Of a stretch of DNA of 10,482 nucleotides, positions 1 to 6,249 are shown one piece after another (the first letter of the stretch is position 1; each line of letters opens with the position of its first letter). The DNA comes from Acidobacteriaceae bacterium (GTDB lineage Bacteria; Acidobacteriota; Terriglobia; Terriglobales; Acidobacteriaceae). Location: contig PMXH01000260.1 of assembly GCA_003165855.1 (NCBI GenBank), positions 6,897 through 17,378 on the forward strand, given 5' to 3'. The position numbers and the translations under genes were made by a program. Under the pieces are notes generated by a model. That model saw only the letters and a list, made by a program, of their open reading frames with translations. It had not been told where the DNA came from and ran no database searches.

Positions 1-305
1 TAGATCGACATGGTGGGGAACGGATTCGCTTTCTGAAACACCATGCCGACCCGGCGGCGAAGCTGCGTTGCCGAAGTGCCGTTATAAGCGTTGATTTCCC
101 CGATGCGGACACTGCCCGTCACGCGCGCCTCGGGGATGGTCTCGTGCATGCGGTTCAGGCAGCGGATGAACGTGGACTTGCCGCAGCCCGAGGGCCCAAT
201 CAGCGCGGTGGCATGGTTTGCCGCCATGGTCAGCCGCACGTCGTACAGGGCCTGAGTCTTGCCGTACCATGCGTTCAGATTTTCGACCTGGATTCCAACG
301 CCCAT
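1..305 (-). CDS. pstB: Phosphate ABC transporter ATP-binding protein PstB (partial, N-terminal 101 residues)
   Basis: This is the cytoplasmic ATPase that powers phosphate import through PstC/PstA. The reading frame starts at the ATG at 303-305 and stays open to the left window edge, so only the N-terminal third (PstB is usually 250-280 residues) is present. The translation begins MGVGIQVENLNAWYGKTQAL, where Tyr14 fits the A-loop aromatic position. The Walker A motif GPSGCGKST follows at about residues 38-46, then FIRCLNRMHETIPEARVTG, which is characteristic of PstB, and the Q-loop region VGMVFQKANPFPTMSI near residue 86-101. The Walker B, signature and H-loop motifs lie outside the window. 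It begins 2 bp after the pstA stop codon, and a GGAG about 11 nt upstream inside pstA can serve as ribosome binding site. This indicates co-transcription and probably coupled translation with pstCA. The family identification is very secure. Confidence 0.96.
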   Translation of the reverse strand, partial: MGVGIQVENLNAWYGKTQALYDVRLTMAANHATALIGPSGCGKSTFIRCLNRMHETIPEARVTGSVRIGEINAYNGTSATQLRRRVGMVFQKANPFPTMSI

Positions 306-307
306 AA

Positions 308-1192
308 CTATGCGGCTCCGAAGGTGCCGCGGCGTACGGCGAAGCGCACCGCCGCAACCGCTGTGACGATAAGAATGATGAGCACGAGCGCCCCCGCCCA
401 CGCCTGGCGGTGCCATTCGTCATAGGGAGAAATGGCATAGGTAAAGATCTGCAGCGGCAGCGCGGCGGTCGGCTGGTTGGCCCGCAGATTCCAGAATTGA
501 TTTCCGAACGCGGTAAAGAGCAAGGGTGCGGTCTCGCCCGCAACCCGGGCAAAGGCCAGCATAATTCCAGTAATCACCCCGGAGGTCGCGGTCCGCAGCG
601 TGATGGAGAGAGTGGTCCGCCAGCGCGGAACACCCAGCCCATAGGCGGCTTCGCGCAAGGCCTGCGGCACCAGCAAGAGCATTTCTTCGGTGGTGCGCGT
701 GATGGTAGGAACCATCATGATGGCTAATGCCACTCCGCCCGCCAACGCGGAGAAGTGTTTCTGATAGAGGACCACGATAGAGTAGGCCACAATGCCGATG
801 ACGATCGAGGGCACTCCGTTCAGCACGTCGGCCGTAAAGCGAATGACGTCGCCGAAGCGGTTGCGTCCGTACTCCGCGAGGTAGATACCGGCGCCCACTC
901 CCATAGGCACTCCCAGAATACTGGCCAGGGCCAGGATGAAAGCCGAGCCAACGATAGCGTTGGCCATTCCGCCGCCGGCTTCGCCAACCGGTTTCGGGGT
1001 TTGCGTGAGAAAGGCCCAGTTAATCGAGCCGACACCGCGGTAGACCAGATAGGCGAAGATCGCGAACAGGGGCACCAGCACCAGGATGACCGTGAGCACG
1101 GCCACGCCGGTCATCACATGGTCGGTGACGCGGCGCCGCAGAGCGATGGGCGGGACGCTGTGGAGCGCGGAAACCTCGCCAGTATCAGGCAT
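308..1192 (-). CDS. pstA: Phosphate ABC transporter permease PstA
   Basis: This 294-residue inner-membrane protein pairs with PstC to form the phosphate channel of the Pst importer. The first hydrophobic helix is near residues 27-50. A periplasmic segment with LTQTPKPVGEAGGG follows, typical of PstA (Pro/Gly-rich before the permease core), and then the membrane core from about residue 77. The ABC-permease coupling loop is EAAYGLGVPRWRT at 181-193, which contacts the ATPase. ARVAGETAPLLFTAFGNQFW at 215-234 is a PstA hallmark. The C terminus ends in basic residues on the cytoplasmic side. The start ATG at 1190-1192 lies inside the pstC stop region (ATGCCTGA, 8-bp overlap) and has a GAGGG just upstream, so translation is probably coupled to pstC. 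Length and motifs are normal for the family and nothing appears broken. Confidence 0.96.
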   Translation of the reverse strand: MPDTGEVSALHSVPPIALRRRVTDHVMTGVAVLTVILVLVPLFAIFAYLVYRGVGSINWAFLTQTPKPVGEAGGGMANAIVGSAFILALASILGVPMGVGAGIYLAEYGRNRFGDVIRFTADVLNGVPSIVIGIVAYSIVVLYQKHFSALAGGVALAIMMVPTITRTTEEMLLLVPQALREAAYGLGVPRWRTTLSITLRTATSGVITGIMLAFARVAGETAPLLFTAFGNQFWNLRANQPTAALPLQIFTYAISPYDEWHRQAWAGALVLIILIVTAVAAVRFAVRRGTFGAA

Positions 1193-2225
1193 TCGCCCTC
1201 GAAGGCTGGCCGCGGGTAACGGTCCAGACCAGCAATCGCGCTAAAGCGTTGACCACAATCGTCACCAGGAACAGAGCCAGACCAATCTCGATGAGGGCCG
1301 AGAGGTAGACATCGCCGGTGGCCTCGCTAAACTCATTGGCCAGCACACTGGCCATGGTATACCCGGGTGCAAACAGCGACTTCGCAATCTCTGGCCGGTT
1401 TCCGATCACCATGGTCACGGCCATGGTTTCTCCCAGGGCGCGGCCCAGGCCCAGGATGATGCCTCCCATAATGCCGGCACGCGCGTTGCGCAGTACGCCG
1501 ACGCGAATCATTTCCCAACGGGTGGCGCCCAGCGCAAGTGCGGCTTCCCGCTGGTGCTGTGGCACCACCAGCAGCACTTCACGCGTGATCGAAGAAATAA
1601 TCGGGATAATCATGATCGCGAGAATGATTCCCGCCGCCAGCATGCTGATGCCATAGGGTGGACCGTCAAAAAAGCCACTCCAACCTAACGTCCGGGAGAG
1701 GAACGGCTCGACGTAGGTGCTGAGGATCGGAACCAGCACAAAGATCGCCCACAGTCCGTAGACTACGCTCGGAATCGCGGCCAGCAGTTCCACGAAAAAT
1801 GAAAGCGGCCCGCGCAACATTTTAGGGCACATCTCAGTGGTGAATACCGCTACTCCGACCGACAACGGCACCGCGATCAACAGCGCCAGGAATGAAGAGA
1901 CCAGGGTTCCGTAAACGAACGGCAGGGCGCCGAATTGTTCGTTCACCGGATCCCAATCGCGCCCGGCGAAGAATTTAAATCCGAAAGCGTGCCAGGAGGG
2001 CCCGGAGCGCAGCACCAGTTCGTAGACAATCAAAACCAGCATTCCCAATACGGCGAGGCCGCACACCAGCATAGCAAATTTGAAGACTCGGTCGCCGGTT
2101 TCGCCGCTGGTCCCGCGGAGCACGGGCGCAGCCTCGCTTCCCGCTGGGCGGAGGTCCCTAACCTTCGTGTCTTCAATGGGTTGCGGAGCAGGCATAGCAG
2201 GCCGAGGTAGTGCCGGTAAGGCCAT
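1185..2225 (-). CDS. pstC: Phosphate ABC transporter permease PstC
   Basis: This 346-residue inner-membrane subunit forms the phosphate permease with PstA. A hydrophilic, proline-rich N-terminal extension of about 45 residues precedes the first membrane helix (about 48-72). The permease core contains VELLAAIPSVVYGLWAIF at 145-162, the coupling loop EAALALGATRWEM at 227-239, and GLGRALGETMAVTMVIGN at 259-276, all typical of PstC. It is the first gene of the visible pstCAB operon. The ATG at 2223-2225 has an AGGGTG about ten bases upstream. An in-frame ATG at codon 11 would shorten the variable tail but lacks a ribosome binding site. A tandem Pho-box-like repeat lies only 24 bp upstream of the chosen start, which leaves room for only a very short leader if that repeat replaces the -35 element. 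No pstS precedes it: the binding-protein gene is about 6.5 kb away in this window. Confidence 0.96.
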   Translation of the reverse strand: MALPALPRPAMPAPQPIEDTKVRDLRPAGSEAAPVLRGTSGETGDRVFKFAMLVCGLAVLGMLVLIVYELVLRSGPSWHAFGFKFFAGRDWDPVNEQFGALPFVYGTLVSSFLALLIAVPLSVGVAVFTTEMCPKMLRGPLSFFVELLAAIPSVVYGLWAIFVLVPILSTYVEPFLSRTLGWSGFFDGPPYGISMLAAGIILAIMIIPIISSITREVLLVVPQHQREAALALGATRWEMIRVGVLRNARAGIMGGIILGLGRALGETMAVTMVIGNRPEIAKSLFAPGYTMASVLANEFSEATGDVYLSALIEIGLALFLVTIVVNALARLLVWTVTRGQPSRANA

Positions 2226-2249
2226 TCCGTTTCACCCTAACAGAATCCT

Positions 2250-2267
2250 GTTAACAGGATGTTAAAA
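2250..2267 (-). promoter_or_regulatory. Candidate Pho box (tandem direct repeat) upstream of pstC
   Basis: On the plus strand the sequence reads GTTAACAGGATGTTAAAA, two GTTAA units starting 11 bp apart. On the pstC coding strand this is TTTTAAC-N4-TGTTAAC, or equivalently TTAACA-N5-TTAACA. Known Pho boxes are direct repeats with the same 11-bp period: CTGTCAT-N4-CTGTCAT for E. coli PhoB, TTAACA-like units with 5-bp spacers for B. subtilis PhoP, and GTTCACC-N4-GTTCACC for Streptomyces PhoP. A second copy of the arrangement lies upstream of pstS. The left unit is also the right half of a perfect 16-bp palindrome, ATCCTGTTAACAGGAT, at 2245-2260. The site sits between pstC and the divergent CHAD gene and could act on either. 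Its orientation, matching the pstS copy, favours pstC. Confidence 0.55.
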
Positions 2268-2279
2268 TGGCAGAGCTTT

Positions 2280-2300
2280 CCGGGGATTCCTTTTCCCCGG
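2280..2300. other. GC-rich 7-bp hairpin in the pstC-CHAD intergenic region
   Basis: The arms CCGGGGA (2280-2286) and TCCCCGG (2294-2300) are perfectly complementary with a 7-base loop, TTCCTTT. It lies in the probable 5' leader of the CHAD gene on the plus strand, and upstream of the Pho-box-like repeat as seen from pstC. It has no T tract after it in either direction, so it is not a standard intrinsic terminator. It may insulate the two divergent promoters or affect translation of the CHAD message, or it may have no function. Confidence 0.3.
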
Positions 2301-2345
2301 GCGGGCCTGTATTCTCATCTCCCGATTCGATTCTGTGTTCTATAT

Positions 2346-3191
2346 ATGTCGATCGCTCCAAAGCGCAGCCGCGTTGTTTTCCAGAAGCTTGAGCGGGACC
2401 TGGTCAAGCTCGGCTCGAAACCGCGGGCGGAGAACGTACACCGCTTCCGTACCGGCACGCGCCGCCTGCAGATCTTGCTCGGCGAACTTTCTCCAAAGCC
2501 TGACCGTGGCCAGAAGAAACTTCTGAAAACGCTGGTCCGAATCCGCAAGCGTGCCGGCAAGGTGCGGGACCTCGACGTGCAATTGGCCGCATTGCGCAGC
2601 TTGAAGATTCCTCAGGAACCACGGCGCAAGACGCAACTCGTGAACCACCTGATCGAACTGCGCGGCCAGCAGGAAAGGAGGCTGCGGAAGGCTGCCGACA
2701 AAGCCACCGTCCGCGAGATTCGCAAGCGCCTGAAACGCGCCGGCAGGAATTTCAATCCAGAAGTAAGCGCGGATCCCTTGGCGATCGCAAAAGGAATGCT
2801 GCAACGGATTGACCGCACGAATGCGCCTCTCACCGAAGCCGTGTTGCACCAATACCGCATCCTGAGCAAGCGAGCTCGCTATGCAGCGGAGTTCGCCAAC
2901 GAGTCGAAGGAGGCTGCGAAATTCATTGCCAGCCTCAAGCGAGTGCAAGACGCGTTAGGGGATTGGCATGACTGGCTGACTTTGACGCAAACCGCTCTCG
3001 AGCATGTCGGCGAAGTGCACCAGTCGCCCCTGGTGGCGGAGCTGCACAACGTGACTGGAGCGAAATTCCGCCAGGCGGTTGCGGTGCTCTCGCACTTGCG
3101 CGCCGATCTGGTGCCATCTCGCGAAAACCGTGCTCAGACTCCTGCTCGATCCCCGGCTGGAGCAATCCGCTCCATGGCGCCTGCGGCCTAA
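2346..3191 (+). CDS. CHAD domain-containing protein
   Basis: This 281-residue, strongly basic, all-helical protein belongs to the CHAD family (conserved histidine alpha-helical domain). Family members bind inorganic polyphosphate and often neighbour ppk, ppx or CYTH-domain genes. The expected duplicated helical signatures are visible. The first half has VHRFRTGTRRLQ at 31-42 (His32) and RIRKRAGKVRDLDVQ at 65-79. The second half has LHQYRILSKRARYAAEF at 167-183 (His168) and QDALGDWHDW at 201-210 (His208). The many Arg/Lys residues form the positive surface that would contact the anion. No CYTH domain is fused to it. The C-terminal 30 residues are low-complexity Pro/Ala/Arg. I chose the ATG at 2346 because homology begins right after it. 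An in-frame ATG at 2259 would add 29 non-conserved residues and would begin inside the Pho-box-like repeat. Neither start has a good ribosome binding site, and this one is preceded by TATATA. A role as a polyphosphate-binding or granule-associated protein is inferred. Confidence 0.88.
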   Translation: MSIAPKRSRVVFQKLERDLVKLGSKPRAENVHRFRTGTRRLQILLGELSPKPDRGQKKLLKTLVRIRKRAGKVRDLDVQLAALRSLKIPQEPRRKTQLVNHLIELRGQQERRLRKAADKATVREIRKRLKRAGRNFNPEVSADPLAIAKGMLQRIDRTNAPLTEAVLHQYRILSKRARYAAEFANESKEAAKFIASLKRVQDALGDWHDWLTLTQTALEHVGEVHQSPLVAELHNVTGAKFRQAVAVLSHLRADLVPSRENRAQTPARSPAGAIRSMAPAA

Positions 3192-3210
3192 TCGCTTGTT
3201 CCGCTCGTGA

Positions 3211-4110
3211 TCAGCGGCGCTTCAGGGCCTCCAATTCTTCCAGAGTCCGCGGCCAGTCCGATCCCAACAGCCGAGACAAACTCCGATCGGCAAGAACTTT
3301 GCCGCCGGTTTGGCAGCGCGCACAATAATTCGTTTCTTTGTCCGCATAACGAATCCGCAAAACCTTATCGCCACATCTCGGACACGGCTCTCCATAGCGC
3401 CCATGAACTGCCATTCCGTTGCGAAACGCAGTGACCTTTTCAGGGAAGGCATTCTTCGCCTCGGCGCCGAGCCGGTCTACCCAAAAGCCGAGCGTGTGCC
3501 GGGCCGCAGCGAATAGTCTTTCCCACTCGTACGGTTCCACCTTCCGCGTCAGCGTGAGCGGGGAGAGTTGCGCCGCATGCAAGATCTCATCGGAATACGC
3601 GTTTCCAATACCACTCAGCAGACGGGGATCGGTAAGGGCCCTCTTGAGCGTGTGGTTTTCGGCCGTGAGCACCGCGCGAAACGAATCGAGATCGCTGGAG
3701 AAGATATCGATCCCTCCAGCGTCAAAGGAACGCAAACTCTCCTCGCCGAGCACTATGTGCAAGGAAGCACGCCGCTTTGAGCCGGCCTCGGTAAGAACCA
3801 GAGAACCACTGGGAAAATCGAAGGCCGCCAGACTCTGACGGCCGGCTAGCTTGGCTTCCGGCGCACGCCAGTGCAACCGGCCGGCAATCATCAAATGCAG
3901 GACCAGCCAAAGATCGTTCTCTACGCCGATTGCGATGCGCTTGCCCACGCGCCGTAGTTCGCGGACAACCCGGCCCTCCACGCTCGCAACCGGCGGTTGC
4001 GCGGTTCGCAACAGAAAGGCGCTCGCTAGCCTCACGTGCTCGAGCGGCTGGCCGACAATGCGCGTTTCGAGTGCGCCGATGTAGGCGGCAATATCCGGCA
4101 ATTCTGGCAT
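3211..4110 (-). CDS. Fpg/Nei-family DNA glycosylase (formamidopyrimidine-DNA glycosylase-like)
   Basis: This base-excision repair enzyme, 299 residues long, removes oxidised bases and nicks the abasic site. The mature N terminus is MPELPD: Pro2 is the nucleophile that forms the Schiff base and Glu3 is the catalytic acid, which fixes the start at 4110 even though the frame stays open upstream. Lys57 matches the conserved catalytic-core lysine of Fpg. The helix-two-turn-helix region includes LLSGIGNAYSDEIL at 164-177, with Asn170 at the DNA-binding position. A C-terminal zinc finger has Cys243, Cys246, Cys263 and Cys266. Two points differ from E. coli Fpg. The zinc-finger arginine (QRATFYC) aligns with Lys258 (DKETNYC), and about 33 residues follow the last cysteine instead of two or three. 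Substrate choice (8-oxoguanine or oxidised pyrimidines) is therefore uncertain, and I give no mutM or nei symbol. It converges on the CHAD gene with a 19-bp gap and diverges from ppx. Confidence 0.9.
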   Translation of the reverse strand: MPELPDIAAYIGALETRIVGQPLEHVRLASAFLLRTAQPPVASVEGRVVRELRRVGKRIAIGVENDLWLVLHLMIAGRLHWRAPEAKLAGRQSLAAFDFPSGSLVLTEAGSKRRASLHIVLGEESLRSFDAGGIDIFSSDLDSFRAVLTAENHTLKRALTDPRLLSGIGNAYSDEILHAAQLSPLTLTRKVEPYEWERLFAAARHTLGFWVDRLGAEAKNAFPEKVTAFRNGMAVHGRYGEPCPRCGDKVLRIRYADKETNYCARCQTGGKVLADRSLSRLLGSDWPRTLEELEALKRR

Positions 4111-4231
4111 TGGTATCAGCTTGCACGTTGGAAGCATTGTCTTGCAACCTCGCCGTTGGCTGCGGAATAGCAGCGATACACAAGTCTGATGACCTCGCAA
4201 CATTGGGCATGTAAACTGTTGAGTTCGCCCC

Positions 4232-5761
4232 ATGCCAACTTTTGCCGCGGTTGATATCGGTTCTAATTCTGTCCGGCTGAAGATTGCGCGCCTCACGCGT
4301 GGCCGCCTTCGTGCCATCCACGAAGATCGCGAGGTTACGCGCTTGGGCGAAGGCGTGTTTCGCTCCGGCTTTCTCACCCCCGAGTCGATGGCCGAGACAG
4401 TCAAAGTGTTGCGCCGCTTTCACCGCGCCACGCAACAAGTAGTCACGGACCCAGTCCGAGTGGTTGCCACCAGCGCTCTGCGAGACGCCCGCAATTCACA
4501 AGCTTTTCTGGAATGGGTGCGTTCCGCCACCGGCTGGCAAGTCGAAATTATCTCCGGCCTGGAAGAAGCGCGTCTGATTCACCTCGGTCTCGTCTCCAAT
4601 CTCCGCATCGACAGCTCGCCCGCGCTGATGATGGATCTGGGAGGGGGAAGTTGCGAACTCACGGTCTCCGGGCGCGGCCACATCCGCGACATGGTAAGCC
4701 TGCCGCTAGGGTCCGTCCGCCTCACCGACGAATTTCTCGGCCATGATCCACCGCGCAAGGGCGAACTGAAACGGATGCAGGGGTTCGTGACTCGCGAAGT
4801 GAACCGCATCGCCGCTCGTGTGGTGGCGGCAAAGGTCAAGAACGTGATTGCCACGTCTGGAACCGCCGCCGCGTTGGCAGCCGCAGCCAGCCATCTACGA
4901 AAAAACGGAAACCGGCAGCGCACGATGGTCTCCCGCGCGGAGTTGTCGCAAATCGCCAAGCGGCTGGCTCGCTTGCCGGTGGAAGAACGGCGCCAGATTG
5001 AAGGCATCGGTCCCAGACGGGCGGAAATCATTGTGGCCGGGGCCATGGTCTATCACGAACTGCTGGAGCGCTGCCGTCTCAAGGGTTTTCGCTATTCGGC
5101 GCTCGGCCTGCGCGACGGCCTGCTGGCACAGATGGCGGCCGAATACGACCGCAGCACACGCTCGGGAAAACAGGTCGAATCGGAACGCTGGGAATCGATA
5201 ACCCGCGCCGTCGCTCACTATCACGTGGACATGAAACATGCCCTCGACGTACGCGAGTCCGCCATGTTTCTGTTCTCCGCGCTGCGTTCGGTGCACGGAT
5301 TGCCGCCGGAATACCGCGAGTGGCTGGCTGCGGCCGCCATGCTTTACGAGGTCGGAGATTACCTCAACCGCAACAACCATCACCGGCACACGTATTACAT
5401 CATTGCGAACTCGGAAATTCTCGGCTATACGCCGCAACAGCGCCGCATGATCGCGGCCATTGCGCGTTATCTGGGAAAATCCCGCCCAGCTCTGGACGAA
5501 GCTCCAATGAAGGCGCTCGATCCCGGGGATCGAGCTGGAGTGCAGAAGGCGATTCTGCTGCTGCGGCTGGCGCGCGCCCTGAACCTGGGCCGGAGCCGCG
5601 CCGTGCAAAAGGTGCGCGTCAACCATCGCGCCGCCGAGGTACGCCTGACGCTGGTGCCCCGTCGGCGTATGGGAGTGGATCTGGAACTGTGGGCAATCGA
5701 GAAGGATTGCGCTTATTTCCGTGAAGTGTTCGGGCGGGAACTCTCGACCGCGGTGGCGTAG
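4232..5761 (+). CDS. ppx: Ppx/GppA family exopolyphosphatase
   Basis: This predicted cytoplasmic phosphatase releases phosphate from polyphosphate ends, and related proteins also hydrolyse pppGpp to ppGpp. At 509 residues it is the long, E. coli-PPX-like form. The N-terminal ASKHA-fold core shows the phosphate-1 loop AVDIGSNSVRLKI at 6-18, VATSALRDARN at 78-88, and the catalytic-glutamate segment IISGLEEARL at 106-115. DLGGGSCEL at 135-143 is the phosphate-2 loop, and IATSGTA and GIGPRRAEIIVAGA (258-271) follow. The C-terminal half is the HD-like helical domain, with AAAMLYEVGDYLNRNNHHRH at about 367-386. The first HD histidine is tyrosine here (YE instead of HE/HD). The ATG at 4232 has no clear Shine-Dalgarno sequence. 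Its 3' end overlaps sixA tail to tail by 49 bp. The position opposite ppk1 favours polyphosphate over pppGpp as substrate, but sequence alone cannot separate the two. Confidence 0.93.
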   Translation: MPTFAAVDIGSNSVRLKIARLTRGRLRAIHEDREVTRLGEGVFRSGFLTPESMAETVKVLRRFHRATQQVVTDPVRVVATSALRDARNSQAFLEWVRSATGWQVEIISGLEEARLIHLGLVSNLRIDSSPALMMDLGGGSCELTVSGRGHIRDMVSLPLGSVRLTDEFLGHDPPRKGELKRMQGFVTREVNRIAARVVAAKVKNVIATSGTAAALAAAASHLRKNGNRQRTMVSRAELSQIAKRLARLPVEERRQIEGIGPRRAEIIVAGAMVYHELLERCRLKGFRYSALGLRDGLLAQMAAEYDRSTRSGKQVESERWESITRAVAHYHVDMKHALDVRESAMFLFSALRSVHGLPPEYREWLAAAAMLYEVGDYLNRNNHHRHTYYIIANSEILGYTPQQRRMIAAIARYLGKSRPALDEAPMKALDPGDRAGVQKAILLLRLARALNLGRSRAVQKVRVNHRAAEVRLTLVPRRRMGVDLELWAIEKDCAYFREVFGRELSTAVA

Positions 5762-6243
5762 AGAGTGCGCAGCGCTTTCGGGGTCAAACACCACTGCAGC
5801 GTGCCGGAGCTGCGCCGCATATCGACTCGAGCCACGGCTCCCTTCTTCAGTTCCACCGAAGCTTCGCAGCCGGACTCGCTGATCACCGTGCCCAGGAACT
5901 GGCTGAGATTGGGATTGTGTCCCACGACCATGATCGATTCCTGGCTGGCGTATTTTTCGAGCAGCCGGCGGAAATCGGCGAAAGTTGCCGCGGGACGCAG
6001 CGCGGCTTCGATTTGCAGCTTGCCTTCATAGCCCATCTCGTTTCCCACCAGCGAAGCCGTCTGCGTGGAGCGCTTCAGCGGACTGGAAATGATGACGTCC
6101 ACCTGCGCATCCATCGCGGCCAGCGCCCGGCCTACGTAACCACACTGCTCGATGCCTTCCTTGTCGAGCGCGCGCTTCTCGTCTTTCTTGGGATTCACGA
6201 AGTGCTCGCCGGCGCTGGCGTGACGAAGAAAATAAATAATCAT
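5713..6243 (-). CDS. sixA: Phosphohistidine phosphatase SixA (histidine phosphatase superfamily)
   Basis: This 176-residue histidine phosphatase belongs to the small SixA branch (E. coli SixA is about 161 residues), which dephosphorylates phosphohistidine on proteins. The N-terminal signature is IIYFLRHASAGEH, with Arg7 and the nucleophile His8. The second arginine motif is ISSPLKRSTQTA at 52-63. The distal catalytic histidine is His109 in MVVGHNPNLSQFLG at 106-118. The ATG at 6241-6243 follows the ppk1 stop by 6 bp, and a GGGAG inside the end of ppk1 is the likely ribosome binding site, so ppk1 and sixA form a two-gene operon. The C-terminal tail of about 25 residues is encoded in DNA that is also the 3' end of ppx on the other strand. 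The physiological substrate is unknown. Partnership with Ppk1, which works through a phosphohistidine intermediate, is a reasonable inference from the operon. Confidence 0.93.
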   Translation of the reverse strand: MIIYFLRHASAGEHFVNPKKDEKRALDKEGIEQCGYVGRALAAMDAQVDVIISSPLKRSTQTASLVGNEMGYEGKLQIEAALRPAATFADFRRLLEKYASQESIMVVGHNPNLSQFLGTVISESGCEASVELKKGAVARVDMRRSSGTLQWCLTPKALRTLYATAVESSRPNTSRK

Positions 6244-6249
6244 GGCGAA

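Noticed and set aside
2259..2345. A 29-residue N-terminal extension of the CHAD protein from the ATG at 2259
   Set aside because: The added residues do not look like CHAD, the start lies inside the Pho-box-like repeat, and there is no ribosome binding site.
3201..3217. CCGCT/AGCGG inverted repeat between the convergent CHAD and glycosylase genes
   Set aside because: The stem is 5 bp with no T run on either strand. It could be chance, and it partly overlaps the glycosylase stop.
4111..4404. A longer N terminus for the Fpg-like glycosylase
   Set aside because: The enzyme needs Pro2 as its free N-terminal nucleophile, so MPELPD at 4110 must be the start.
4895..5794. A 299-codon open frame on the minus strand opposite ppx
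   Set aside because: The Ppx reading on the plus strand carries all conserved motifs; this one carries none.
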